Source: Rotaria macrura (Eukaryota > Rotifera > Eurotatoria > Philodinida > Philodinidae). Taken from it: a stretch of DNA of 64,000 nucleotides. How positions within the stretch are numbered: the first letter of the stretch is position 1; each line of letters opens with the position of its first letter. The position numbers and the translations under genes were made by a program. The stretch lies in contig OENT01000013.1 in NCBI GenBank assembly GCA_900239685.1, positions 248,001-312,000 of the forward strand, in the 5' to 3' direction. Under the pieces are notes generated by a model, which saw only the letters and a program-made list of their open reading frames with translations, had not been told where the DNA came from and ran no database searches. Below are positions 1 through 12,065 of this stretch, piece by piece.

Positions 1-1718
1 ATGACATCATTTCACATAAGTGGTCTTACTACATATAGATCGGTAAATTATGATTGTGGACTTGTTGTTCATCTGTCACAAGACAAACAGTTCCATAGAC
101 TATGTGTTGAGAGTTTTATGCTTAGTGGAAAATCTTTAAAAGATCTTTTAGTATGAAATAAAGTGGCAAATAATATTTTAGATGGAAAATCGTTTTTGAC
201 TTATGGTCATTATAATCTTCTTTTGATCGAGCCTCAAAGTATATTTATTCAAAAGTTTAATGAAATCCAATCGAGCATTACAATAACCCACTGCTAAACA
301 CAGAAACACAATGATGAATCTACCAAACGTCCAACGTTAATACCGATTCGAACTCCCACTTAAGTTTGAGTTTGATCATGATTCGGCTATAAAGCAGATC
401 CTTATTGATTGAAACTATTTTTACTTTTGAAAACTTATAATCGTATCAAAGCAAAGAATTGAAACTCTAGCCACTTCTGATTGTGTGACTTTTTTTATTG
501 AGAATAGGCTACAGAAATAGAGCGACAAGATTTGATTTTGAATTACCAGAACTCTTTAAATTACCAAGTGTGAAGGATTATATATGACGAAGTAGCTGCA
601 TAATTGAAGTGAATTAATCAAGGGAGGAAAAGCAGACTTCTTGGTACTTCTCGATACTTCTTGGTACTTCTTCCGTACTTCTTCGTAATGCTCGGTACTT
701 CTTCCGTACTTCTGAAGGACTTCTTGGTACTTCTCGGTACTTCTGAAGGACTTCTGAAGTACAGAAGTCTGCTTTTTCCCCTTGAAATTAATTCATTTTG
801 ACAACAATGTGCATGTAATATCTTAATGAAAAAACTTAGCTTCTGTAACAATGATTTGACTTATAAAGCAGAGAGGCACGCATTCAGTTCTGACTCACTT
901 CATTTTTAATTTAGTTTGACTTTGTCCGTTCTGTTTTTCTACAGTTGCTAATTTTGAATGAAACTAAATGGTGGCGATGCCCATGATAAATTCCAGCTTA
1001 AAATTTTACATTCACTGCAAAACTTAGATTAGATATTAGATATCGATCCGTTATGGTTAAAGAGCATATGCTCCTTAAGATCACGTGTAGAAAACGTGTC
1101 AGTCTGACTGAGAGAAATATCAATACATGCAAATCGAAATTCCTCAAGATAAATATTGTTCATCGTATAGTACTTCTACGAGCATTGAATTCTGATCACC
1201 ACTATAGATTTTTATTTGCGCTATGCGTAGAAAATTTAGTGGCATCATCTTTCTAAATCATGATCAGAAGGGTTGAATGAGTGCTATGCACACAACATAG
1301 TGATAATCACAATGCAACGAACAAAAACGATCGCTCGGTGTCCTCTGAATTGGATCCCTTGAAACCATGTAAGCATGCATTTATCTTCAATATCTGTAAA
1401 TTAAGATACGGTTAAGTTAGGTAATCCTATCTTTGATAGGTGCGTGTATTATGTTGTACATTGAATAATCATGTGTGATAGAGTCATACTGTTCTAAATC
1501 GAAAACCATGCGACATCTGTTCAGCAATATGTAATAAGTACAAGTGTAACGAATAATAACTAATCAAGCGAATATATATTTTTTGACTTCATCGCATGAG
1601 TGAATGAATGAATGAATAGATGAATGAGAGACAAACGAAACACCTTCTATCACCATTGATGATTCATTCTTATTGATATAGGCATATCGATCATCAGTTT
1701 ATAGAATCGTTGAAGAAC
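1..1718. other. Intergenic region upstream of PICK1
   Basis: No coding exon that I can support. A short frame open from the window edge (1-156) has no family resemblance. The stretch contains a palindromic repeat at 610-796, listed separately, and a short (TGAA)n run near 1600-1618. The PICK1 promoter presumably lies in the last few hundred bases, but I see no distinctive element. Confidence 0.6.
610..796. repeat. Foldback/MITE-like repeat with about 30-bp terminal inverted repeats
   Basis: The left end at about 610-640 (GAATTAAT, then an AAGGG-type stretch, then AAAAGCAGACTT) is repeated in inverted, slightly gapped form at about 765-796 (AAGTCTGCTTTTTCCCC, then ATTAATTC). The interior is a run of imperfect units of the kind TTCTTGGTACTTCTCG and TTCCGTACTTC. 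On the opposite strand it contains AGTACCGAAGAAGTAC-like units and can fold on itself. A minus-strand open frame across it translates into low-complexity Ser/Thr/Lys repeats and is not a gene. I infer a non-autonomous DNA transposon or foldback element; no target duplication is clear. Confidence 0.6.
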
Positions 1719-4263
1719 ATGTTCGACTACTATGATATTGAAGAAAATACCTAGTATGTACTCTACATAATATGTTCCACTGTTTTCTTTTTTAATTAGT
1801 AAATTTTTCTAATCAATTATTTTCTAGTGGCATGACTCTAACATCAGGGACATGTACATTGGTGAAAAACGAGAAAAATCTAATTGGAATAAGTATTGGT
1901 GGTGGCTATCCATTTTGTCCATGTTTGTATATTGTTCAAATATTTGATGATACACCTGCAGCAAAAGATGGATCATTGGCTTCGGGTTGGAAACATCTGG
2001 TCACTTTTTCGTATTTCTAACAATTACTTTGAATAGGCGATGAAATTGTTTCAATCAATGGAGTTTCAGTAAAAGGACAAACAAAAGGCGAAGCAGTTAA
2101 AATCATTCATGCAGCAACGGTATGCGTATGTTGTTTTTCATTTTGACTCTAGTTTCCATGATTCTTAGTTTTAGCACGAGGTAAAGATCCATTATAATAA
2201 GTTACATCCTCGACCACAAGACGGAAAAACATTGGATATCAGTTAGTTAGCAATTGTATTTTGTTTAGATCATAAATCTATTTTCTTTGTGCTATATAAT
2301 TAGGCTTGAAAAAAGTCAAACATCGCATGATTGAAAGCATGAGTTCAGCAACAGCCGATGCTTTGGGTCTCAGTCGTGCGATCTTATGCAACGGTAAACA
2401 TCAAATGAGATTATTCATTGTTTTCGTTGTAGTCTGATTTTTTACCAGATAGCCTAATAAAAAAACTCGGTGAACTTCAACAAACAGCAGAGTTTTACCG
2501 TGGTCTTATAAAACATGCACGGAAATTGCTTATACGTTTGTATGATTTATCTCATATACATCGTAGTTTTGGTGATGCATTTGCAAATATTGGTGCTCGT
2601 GAGCCCCAACTCAAGGCATCGCAAGCTTTTACGAAATTTGGAGATGCTCATCGAGAACTTGACCATTATGCTGATACTCTGCTTAAAACTGCAGTACCTG
2701 TATGTTAGAACACTTCTTTTTAGATATTTTATCATGATTACGATTTAAGATGGTCGACAATTTGAATACATTTTTGACAAAAGTTATCCCTGATGCTCGA
2801 TTAACCATTGAAAAATATGCAGATGCCAAGTTCGAATACTTAGTAAGATATATATAAATATATATATTCGTTTTTCTTTCTTTTTTAAAAGTTTGAAGAA
2901 CAAAATAGTCTCTAAAGTTTTACTCGCATGGTTTAAAAATGCGTCTCATAAGCTATGAAATTCATTTCTCCATATCGATCTTGGTTGTTAGTAAATGACT
3001 TCGTTTTAGTTGAATTATGCCATAACAGTCATGCGCGTATCTAAAAAACGTCTTCATTCAGTCAGATAGACGTCACAAATTTAATGATTTCTGCAACTTG
3101 ACATCACCAAGTTCTGGTATGATCAACTTCTTTCCTATTGAAAAAATTTTTCATCGTTTATCTGATGTTGACCTAAACAGTATGAAAAACTCAGTTCCCT
3201 TATCTGTGTAAAAAAAATCTGCAGTATACTATTTGAGATTTGTCAATCTTACAAAAAAGCGTGTATCTGTATTGGCCATGATTAGGGTTTCAGTATAACT
3301 AAATTTATGGATAACAATATTTTCTGTTTGCCTATGAGAATCCACCACCGTCTGTGTATATGAACAAGTAATCAATGCACTTTTTAACTCCTTATCGGTC
3401 ATCATCAGAGAAAAAGTCTAAGCATAGTGATTTCTAGATGTTCCTTTTTTATTTTGGTAACTGCTGATGCATAGAAACCACAAGATCACACCCAAAACAG
3501 AACAAGTAGTACTGTCAAACGAAATCCTACTTGAACTTGTTTAAAGTTCTTATTTATAAGTAACAACAGTTTTTTAATTAATCGGTATTCATATTTACAC
3601 AGATAAATTTTTCATACGCTGGTTACTGACATATAGTCATTCATTTAGTCATATTGTTTAAAAGTAAAAGAAATGGACGATGAAGAACAAATCTTTGCTT
3701 CACAGAGCGAAATACTTTATCGAGTTGAAACAGGAAATTATGAATATCGGTTCGTATGAGTATAATTTTATATTTTCACAATCGAAACAGACATTTTTTC
3801 TCTAGACTGGTACTTCGATGTCGACAGTTAGCTCGTGGACGTTTTTCTAAAATGCGTTCGGATGTACTTGTCAAATTAGAATTACTTGATCAAAAACGTG
3901 GTTTGTATAATCTTTTTAAAACGTATGCATGTGTTCATGTGTTTATTTTCTTCATTTGAATTAGTTCAGGATATAGTCGCTCAATTAAATCTATTTGTCA
4001 CTGCTCTTGATAAATATCATCAAGATAGTAATGCGATTATGCAACAAGCTGATATATTTCCTATTGAAGTTGACATGAATTTACCGATATTTTCAAAAAA
4101 AGAAAATTATAATGAAGATGAAACCGATGCTAACACCGATCAAGTAGATGAATATGATGTAATCAATCAAGTGACTAATGAAGATAAAAGTAATACAAGG
4201 AACGATAATACGAGTCAACAAAAAACGAAGGAAGATTTTGATCTACTGAAAATAGACGACTAA
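1719..4263 (+). CDS. PICK1: PICK1 homologue (PDZ-BAR scaffold protein)
   Basis: Ten exons: 1719-1753, 1828-1985, 2037-2119, 2175-2241, 2304-2393, 2449-2699, 2750-2842, 3649-3749, 3806-3900, 3965-4263, giving 423 aa (human PICK1 is 415). The start MFDYYDIEEN resembles the vertebrate N-terminus. A PDZ domain follows, with carboxylate loop LIGISIGGG and the stretch CPCLYIVQ(I/V)FD. The BAR region includes LKKVKHRMIESMSS, TADALGLSRAILCN, LTIEKYADAKFEYL, EMDDEEQI and NYEYRLVLRCRQLARGRFSKM, then an acidic tail. In the family, the PDZ binds C-terminal tails of receptors, transporters and PKC-alpha, and the BAR dimer senses membrane curvature during AMPA-receptor and vesicle trafficking. Introns are mostly 50-75 bp, except 2843-3648 (806 bp), which splits the BAR domain. 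AATAAA lies at about 4439 and 4511. The family call is very secure. Confidence 0.96.
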
Positions 4264-7200
4264 ACGATTCGAAATTGTCAATTTAATGATGCAATCTCAT
4301 GTCTTTTTTCCAGTATTCATGTAATCATTCCTCGCATAAAAGTGATTAATGCTTCATTTATTATTCTTTCTATTTACTTAAGAATTGTGCTTTTCTTTAT
4401 GTTGCTTTCTAATATCAATATATATGGCAAGTATTTGAAATAAATTATTTCATTATAAACAATCTTGGAACAAGACTTGTACTGAAGTATGTCTTAGAAA
4501 TCATACTTTAAATAAAACAAAACTAACAACTAACCAAGAAACATATTTATCTGTCGGATGCTGAGCAATCGATTGGCTGTATATCGAATTAAATGCAATA
4601 TTCATACTTCTGACATGCTTCGATTCGATGCCGTATCCATTAATTTCCTGAACTAGAATTTTGATGTTCATAGGTAAATCTTATGACTCAACAGTTATTT
4701 AGGAAAACATTTCGAGTATACGAATGAATATTTTTGTTTCAAAAATTTCACATATACAAAAGAAACAACATCAATTGTCGTTATACCTATTTCACGTGAG
4801 CTAATAGTTTTCGGATCACGATTGCTCAACATACAACAAAGAACTTATAAACGAAATTTCGCTTTTCACACCGGTCTTGAAGAATTATGATGATTTCAAT
4901 AATAGTTCATAGCAGCAGAGAATGGCATAATTTCTTTTCTTTATATAGCCTAATAATTTTAGAGAAAAATCAATGACATATTGCAAAGTGTATTTACTTA
5001 TCCGATTACGTATTTTTATGACACACACTTCTAGACCGTCCCGTATTTTACTAATATTCTACTAATTAAAACAGAACACGGTCATGTTTTGCTGCAGTTT
5101 TTCGAACTTTACTAAAGTGATATGCTTTAAGTTTGGAAAAAATTTCGAGTCAGAATTTGTGAATTTCATATTTTGTATTATACTCTAGGAGAAAAGAAAA
5201 ATTCAATAGAATGATCACGAATGCGAGAAGAGCAACAATCATACAAGAAGGTATTCTTCTTTCGATTGGTTGCTTAACTATAAGTGTCAATGAAAAGTAT
5301 GAGTTTTGAAAGTATCTTGTAAGAATTTATACTCACATACATATATACTATTAGACATGATAGAGATATTTCTAACAATGTATTTTTATGATCTCGATAT
5401 AAGCAATCAATAAAAATTTACGGAAGCGAGTAGATGTTCCTGGCATACAAAGTCAGTGAATATGTTTCTCACGCGGCTATATTACCAAGTATTGATCTCA
5501 AGACGACCTCGATTTTGAGATAAATATTTATTAAAGATGGCGCTTCGAAACAATATCCACCAGAAAACATCTGTAAAAGCATGTTTTTCTATCTTCACTT
5601 ATTATATATTTTTCCTAATAACTTACTCGAATTAAAATAAAGACAGCACTCTTATATCGTTCGTAGTGGTGGCAAACAGTTGCAAGTGATATCATCAGTA
5701 AATCGTCAGTATACCGCTTCATTTTATGAGTATAATACATTGTAGCAGTGGTATAGTACGAACAAATGTGCGACATGGGGTTTGCCAAATACATATCGCT
5801 CTATCATTACTGTTTTTATTTACATGTTTGTTGCGTAGGGAGCTCTTAGGTTTCGGCACATAATCATCCTAAAAGAACAGATGTTTCAATTCGACGAAAT
5901 CTAAATTATCACCTGATTCTCTCAGCTTCATACATTTATCTGTTTTACGTTGGTTATACAGTTGTTTTCGCACATATACATATTACAGAGAAAACTTTTG
6001 AAACTGCATTTAACAGGGATGTTTCGATGATACTATGAATAATTCAAAAGAGTTTATACTCATGTATACTTAAAAGTTTATTCACGATCGTTTCAATGAA
6101 TATTTTCGTCAACTGTTCAGTTATAACTAAAAATTTCAGAAATGAAATTTTGGTATAAGAATTAATCTCTGATGAAAATTCTTATTCTGTAGAGAAACAT
6201 CTTAAAGCTTGCAGTTGAAAAGAATATTTATTTTTGTGAAAGTAAAGGTTTTGAATCATACCAAATATCTCTATCATGCCTGTGGCAAAATAATAATTCC
6301 TAAAGATTCAATATCTTGAGAAAAGAGCTTTGTTTTCAATTGAACTTTAAATTACGCACTATGATTCATTCGATACTTCTATATGAACCAAATTTTCACT
6401 TGGGAACTTAATTTTTGCCCTTACTTGTTATTCGTGTATATCTCAACCAAAAATCCAGAAGGATGAACATGTCTCATCACGTGGTTTCTTCAAATACAAA
6501 AACAATTTCATTTATGATCGAATCTCAACAACATATTTTTAATAATATCCAATATCATAGTTCAAGTATCAGATTGAATGTTTTTCCCATTAGAAAGTTT
6601 CTTTCAATAAATTATCGAAAAGAAGTCTTCAGTTACTTTTGGCTATGCGAACAAACGATTCTCCACTTTTCCTACGATAGGAAACGAATATTCGCTATGT
6701 TTGTTAAGGAAATCCTATGTATTCGCAATCGAATGTTGACCATAGTCATCAAAAGTTCTATTTATTTATCTGTATCTATTATGTTTTACATTGCAGGATA
6801 CCATGCCAAAATTTCAAGTTGACATTGTCGGCATTAGTACTTTTCCGACGTATTAATTCATAAGTTACTTCTCATGGTCTTTTCTCAAGCATAAAGATTC
6901 ACATTCGATTGATCTTCGTTATACTTATGGTTTTCGTTTCAACAATAGGTTTGTTATCCTTCGTATAAATTGATTGTTTCTATGACATTTGACCACGACA
7001 TTTGCTATCACTGAATCTTTTGTTGTCAATCATATATCTCGATAAAATTAACAGACGTACGCACATACCGTATAAACATCGAGCACAAGAAGAAAAAAAG
7101 AGACGCATACCCTTATTCTCTTGATGTTTAAATACGAACGATATAAGTTATCGTTCGTAGCAAAAAGTAAGATTTTACATTACATAAAAAGATGAACAAA

Positions 7201-7305
7201 CGGTGAACGTCTATGTAAGGTTAATTGAAAGGTAAAATCGTAATTGAATTGCGAAAAATAAATATCTGCTCTAATGGTAGAGAAGAAAGATATCCTGGGT
7301 GAAAT
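4264..7305. other. Intergenic region between PICK1 and PEX11
   Basis: About 3 kb with the 3' ends of two convergent genes. It holds the PICK1 3' UTR with candidate AATAAA signals near 4439 and 4511. An open frame of about 135 codons at 6415-6822 begins with TTG, has no family resemblance and no splice context, and I do not treat it as a gene. No repeat or RNA gene recognised. Confidence 0.5.
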
Positions 7306-8188
7306 TTATTCATCATGATGAAATTTGAAGAGTGCAAAAAGACGTAAAAATGCTGAGCATGTACCAAACATGCCGACTTGAATAAATGTCAACGTTGATG
7401 CCCATAAATAGCCACGCGGTAAATAATTTACAGCAACCATGAATTCAGTACCATCACGTACAGTTGCCAAGACTGAATTACGTGCTGCTGTCCATGGGAT
7501 AAACGATTTTTTCCTAGAAATGAAGATTAGTATTATAGAGTTTTTTGACTCAACTTACTCCTCTTCCTTTTTCTCTCCAGTATAACTTTGTTGTATCATA
7601 TATTGTAATAGAACGTACGCATTCCTATATGATAAAATTCATGAGAAATGAATGTTAAGAATAGAAAATAAACGAAACAAATGTCTACCAGAGAGCAGAT
7701 GTGAGTAGAGCTGATGCCCAGAAAAAATTCGTATAAAATTCCCATAAGTCAGCATCGACATCAATCATTTTCATTTCTCCAAGCCAATAAACGTGTTCTG
7801 ATGGATAATAACATAACCATGAAAGATAGTGAAGAATTTTCAATGTTCGAACTATCCAATTGCGTTCCTATTCAATAAATAGCAAAAAGAAACAGAATCA
7901 ACATTGTCAACCTAGCCTGTATTTCAATGGTGAACAAAAACTACTTACTCCCGGTCTCAATTCATAACTGAATAAATCTCGAAGAATAGTCAAATCATCA
8001 TAAAGACGTAAGACAACACGACAATCTTCAAGTCGTTTGAAAATGCGTTGTAATGATCGATGTAATTTAGATTTCCGTGGATAAAATCCACTTAGTAAGC
8101 AGCAAAAATAAAGTGTAAATGTAATGGCAGCATCGCGACCTTCATAACAATCGAGAACGTCAACAGTTTGGCCTACGAAATCCGTCAT
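7306..8188 (-). CDS. PEX11G: Peroxisomal membrane protein PEX11, gamma (PEX11C/G) type
   Basis: Four exons on the minus strand, 7949-8188, 7689-7867, 7559-7624 and 7306-7513, with consistent phases, give 230 aa (human PEX11G is 241). The N-terminus runs VDVLDCYEGRDAAIT, followed by CRVVLRLYDDL, which matches the family CR-(T/V)-(I/V)-LRL-(F/Y)-DDL signature. The middle contains LCYYPSEHVYWLGE, equivalent to the LYYPCEHVAW region. The C-terminal segment NYLPRGYLWASTLTFIQVGMFG matches the HWLPRG motif and the final membrane segment. PEX11 proteins bend and elongate the peroxisomal membrane before fission; the gamma form is a membrane protein with both ends facing the cytosol. The stop codon overlaps an AATAAA on the minus strand, so the 3' UTR may be very short. 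Confidence 0.92.
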
Positions 8189-11100
8189 GATGATGAATAA
8201 AAGTTACTATCACTATGGGCCGAGAAGTACAATTTTTTAGAAGTAAAGCAAGAATATTATTCTTGTTCTTACTATAAAGATCTTATTTGTGGTTTTCCTT
8301 CTACTACTCAAAGCAGTAATAATCTATTTGTCGTTCCTTTTTCTATCATCTATCGACATATATGCATCGGTTGTCGTCTTACTGATGGCATATAAGACGT
8401 TCTCTATATTGCTCTTGCTTTGTTGATGCTGTTGTTGTTATTATCATCTTGATAAATACATAGTATTTATATGTACTAAAGTATAGGAAAGAAAAAGAAA
8501 GATTAGTAATCTATCGAACGACAAATACTAATAGATAGGAACTACTATATGAAAAAAATTAATTATTTTTCTGCCTTTTCTCCCATGTAGTTTGTACATG
8601 AATTTCTCTCAATATAATATGAAGTAAGGAATATCTGCCGAAATCGTATTAGATAAAGTATAATTTATGAAAAATATCGAATACTTAACCGCAAGGAAAA
8701 TCAACTTATTAAGCATCAACACGACAATCATTATGCAGAAAAAAATGTCTGCAATATGTATCATAACATATGGGAATCCTAGTTAGGATCACATCTTTCT
8801 TCTCCTGTTATTCGACGATTTGATTTATTACGTAAAAATAATTCACAGAAATAAAAACGCTCTGCCCTTGTACTTCGTATCTTCACTTCTGTTACAGTTA
8901 TTATTGGTGATGATCTAATAATTAAGTAAACACCTAGCTAATATCATCATTACATATTGTTTAAGAAACTTAATCTATAAATAAATCAATAAGTAAACTG
9001 CATAACAATGTAAGACTTCATGAATCATGTAAATTTTCTCTTGAATGACGAATTTCAATAATTGTGATAATAATTGAAACAATATTTCCTAGCTGTGTTT
9101 ATCTGAGAATCAAATTTATTCTTCTTCCTTTTTACAGATGTCAACTGATGTTTTTACTTCGATGCTGCTATCAATACGAAAATTACGAATTGTCATGTAA
9201 CTAAACGAGCTTAGAACTAAAATAAAAACTTCGTGTTTATAATTTGCACACAGTTCTTTTTCCGGTAAACACAATAACAGTTAAAAAAGCTCGTGTGTCC
9301 TAAGCTGGATCTATCACAACCCTAAAGCAGTCTATTCCACAGATATCAACATATGTCATATTTTACTAATCCATTGAAGATCATCCAAATGGTTTACGTT
9401 GATTCGATTCCACACAGTAATATCTGTATTCTAGCATCAACAGCTATGGAAATCCATTGATATTAATCGAAATTGCTCAAGATATGAAAAACTTCAAAGA
9501 ATGTAGAAATAAATCTTTAATATCACCAATAAATAAAAGCAGTGTGACATCGTATTTTTAGTAAACTTATGCATCCGACAATCTATTATGATTGACAACT
9601 GTTTATATGACAGAGAAAATTCATAACCAATGTATTCTTGTGTTCTATTTTTATACACATCCTTAGTACCTGGTTCTCTTTCAGATTATTTTCGAAAATG
9701 ACGGGTCCAAAAACTGCTCACTGTAGTGAGATATGCACGAGTCGAATAAAGACTTCTCGAATCGGATATAGTCGTCTACCATGATGTTTAGGTCATGTTG
9801 AACTGAGATTGTCAACCTTGTCTCTAGGAGACTTTCTGCTCGATCGACCTAGACATTTTCAATCAATGTTGTTTCACAATTGTTCAGAAGAAAAATAAAA
9901 ATCACGAATATTGAGTAGCGACAGTCAAAGTATTGCTTCAGTAGAACTAACAAAACCATGGATCAAGCATTGTTAGCCACTTCTTTTTGTCATAATAAGT
10001 CGTGTCATATCTAGCAACCATCACATTAGCCCATGAAGGCCATGAAAGAGTGCCTAAGAATAACTAACATTTCATCTATTTGTGGAGTCATTTTGAAAGC
10101 AGCTGGAACACTAATCGATCATCCCCCTCCCCTCCGACTCATGATTTTCTCATTACGTTAGTAATGAAAAGATTCGTTTACAAACACTTTTCTATTGTTG
10201 CATTCCAAGACCATAGTTTGATTCATCTATACGTTCAATACACAGATATTATACCACACTGAACAGTTTATGAAGAACGCAGAACTTGAAGGAGAAAGCA
10301 AAGAAAAATGCACTTAGACTTTCACTCCAGCAAAGACTTCATATCAAACTAGACGCGCTTTGATTACTATCATATGACATTAAGAGCTACTGACACTAAC
10401 ATTTACGAAAGATACCAAGTAAATCAAGACTTATTGAAATTGACTACACATTCAAACGATTTGAACTCTTTCTTTTTGAAAGATCATATAAGACAACAAT
10501 GCATCTTTTTTTCGATACTAACTTCGTCGTTTGTAGAAATCAAGGCCACCTATTCATGCAAGTATTTGACTTCTAATTTAAAAAAGTCCTATTTATTAAA
10601 ATAACATTATAGTTACTGCATAACTCTGAACTGTGTGACCCGAATACGATAGTTCTCAGGTCGTAGATTGCTGATCAATTTCATTAAGATGTTTCCCCTT
10701 CAGCAAGATACCAAACAGAAAATGCAAGTTCGGAGTAAAACACATAAAAATACAGCGATCCATTCATTTTTATTTTCGAGTGGAATGTTAAGCTATTTAT
10801 CTCTTCATCGTATTTAATAGTATTACAGGTAAAGATTAAATACAATTGAAAATCATTGTTGAATAATATTGTTTCAATTATCAATATCTATAAACTCCTA
10901 CTGTGCGTATATATATTTCCTTTTCTCTTATGTCATTAGCTCGTGCGTATATAATGAGCAGAAGGCAATGCTATTCGATCTACTCATTAATTATAACTGT
11001 TGGACATAGACGTAAGAAAAGAGAACAGTTGGTGTCAAGAAGAAGAGAAAGAATTTAATTACATAAAAAAGAACGAATCGTCACAAACTTGTTAATTACA

Positions 11101-11265
11101 ATACAATTGACAGTAGAAAAGAAACAAACGTATTCATTGTTCGCTTGAACGCATATTGCATGTTGTAACTTCTAAGTCAATGTCGGTATTGTGTTTATCA
11201 TAGATCACACATTGCATTTCTATATATATATAAATCATGTTCAATTGTTTGAATTGCACTTCACA
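8189..11265. other. Intergenic region between PEX11 and the EGF-CFC gene
   Basis: The two genes are divergent, so this 3.1 kb holds both promoters. Several short open frames (for example 10080-10262, 10374-10604, and 10684-10884 on the minus strand) show AT-rich composition without family resemblance. A (TA)n run sits at about 11222-11232, just upstream of the EGF-CFC start. I recognise no transposon or RNA gene. Confidence 0.5.
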
Positions 11266-12065
11266 ATGTATAGATTTCATTTACTGTTCATCTTACTATT
11301 TAGGTATGACAAAAAAAAGACTACAAGTCGACTTGTGATATATTCTTGAAATATTGTTTTAGATCCATAGGTGGAATGTCTTCTCAAGGTGAATCTCAAG
11401 GTAAGCTTGATTAACTGATCGTAACGAAAAAATTATCATTATATTTGTCTAAATAGAGTATGGTGTTGAGCAAGAACCATGTAATGCTCGATGTAGAAAT
11501 GGTGGCCTATGTTTTCTTTCATCCCTTTGTATATGTCCGAAGTAAGTTATCGAAAATAGAATGAAATGATATTTGTATGTGATAGCGTAATTTCTTCATA
11601 GAGGATTTTCGGGAAGATATTGTGAAGTTTCTCTTGGCGAACAGTGTGGTATATTTACATCAATGTTAACAATGGAAATCGATTGTGTTCTATGTACTTG
11701 CTATAACGGTTTATTTATGTGTGACACACAGCCACTCGGTCTTTGTCGTAAGCTCTTTTTTGTATCTACTAGTCTTTTTCGTTCAATGTTTAGTTAATTA
11801 ATTAGATCCCAGGTTCAATCTACTTTTAACTCGTTCCATGCGTATTCAACGTGCACTCACTAAGATTAAACATCGTTTTAAAAATATACAATCATTTGAA
11901 CCAAAGACCAAATTCAATGTTACATTAAATGATGATCGAAATTTAATGAAACTCAACGGTTATGAGATAGTGCTCAATGGCTCTTCGATTAAGCTATCAT
12001 CATTTTGTCTTCTATTATTAAGTTCATTTGTTTCTTTTACTGGTTTCCATGTCTTAGGCTTTTAG
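11266..12065 (+). CDS. EGF-CFC family protein (Cripto/Cryptic/one-eyed-pinhead type), GPI-type
   Basis: Five exons, 11266-11303, 11363-11400, 11457-11541, 11602-11747 and 11806-12065, encode 188 aa. A hydrophobic signal peptide (about residues 1-13 onward) leads to an EGF-like module with cysteines at 34, 38, 44, 50, 52 and 61 (CRNGGLC, then CICPKGFSGRYCE). The very short first loop is typical of EGF-CFC proteins. A CFC module follows with cysteines at 69, 82, 85, 87, 94 and 102. Its first four spacings (12, 2, 1 and 6 residues) equal those I recall for vertebrate Cripto; the last is 7 instead of 8. A basic linker and a C-terminal hydrophobic tail (about 165-188) suggest GPI anchoring. In deuterostomes this family is the Nodal co-receptor. 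AATAAA at 12080-12085 lies 15 nt after the stop. The NGG(T)C threonine that carries O-fucose in vertebrates is Leu43 here. The CFC His and Trp needed for ALK4 binding are not conserved. Confidence 0.86.

Noticed and set aside
1-156. A 51-codon frame open from the first base of the window, ending TGA
   Set aside because: It could be the 3' end of a gene, but the peptide shows no family feature and there is no upstream sequence to judge it.
6415-6822. Open frame of about 135 codons on the plus strand
   Set aside because: Starts with TTG, composition is AT-driven, and no motif, signal peptide or splice context supports it.
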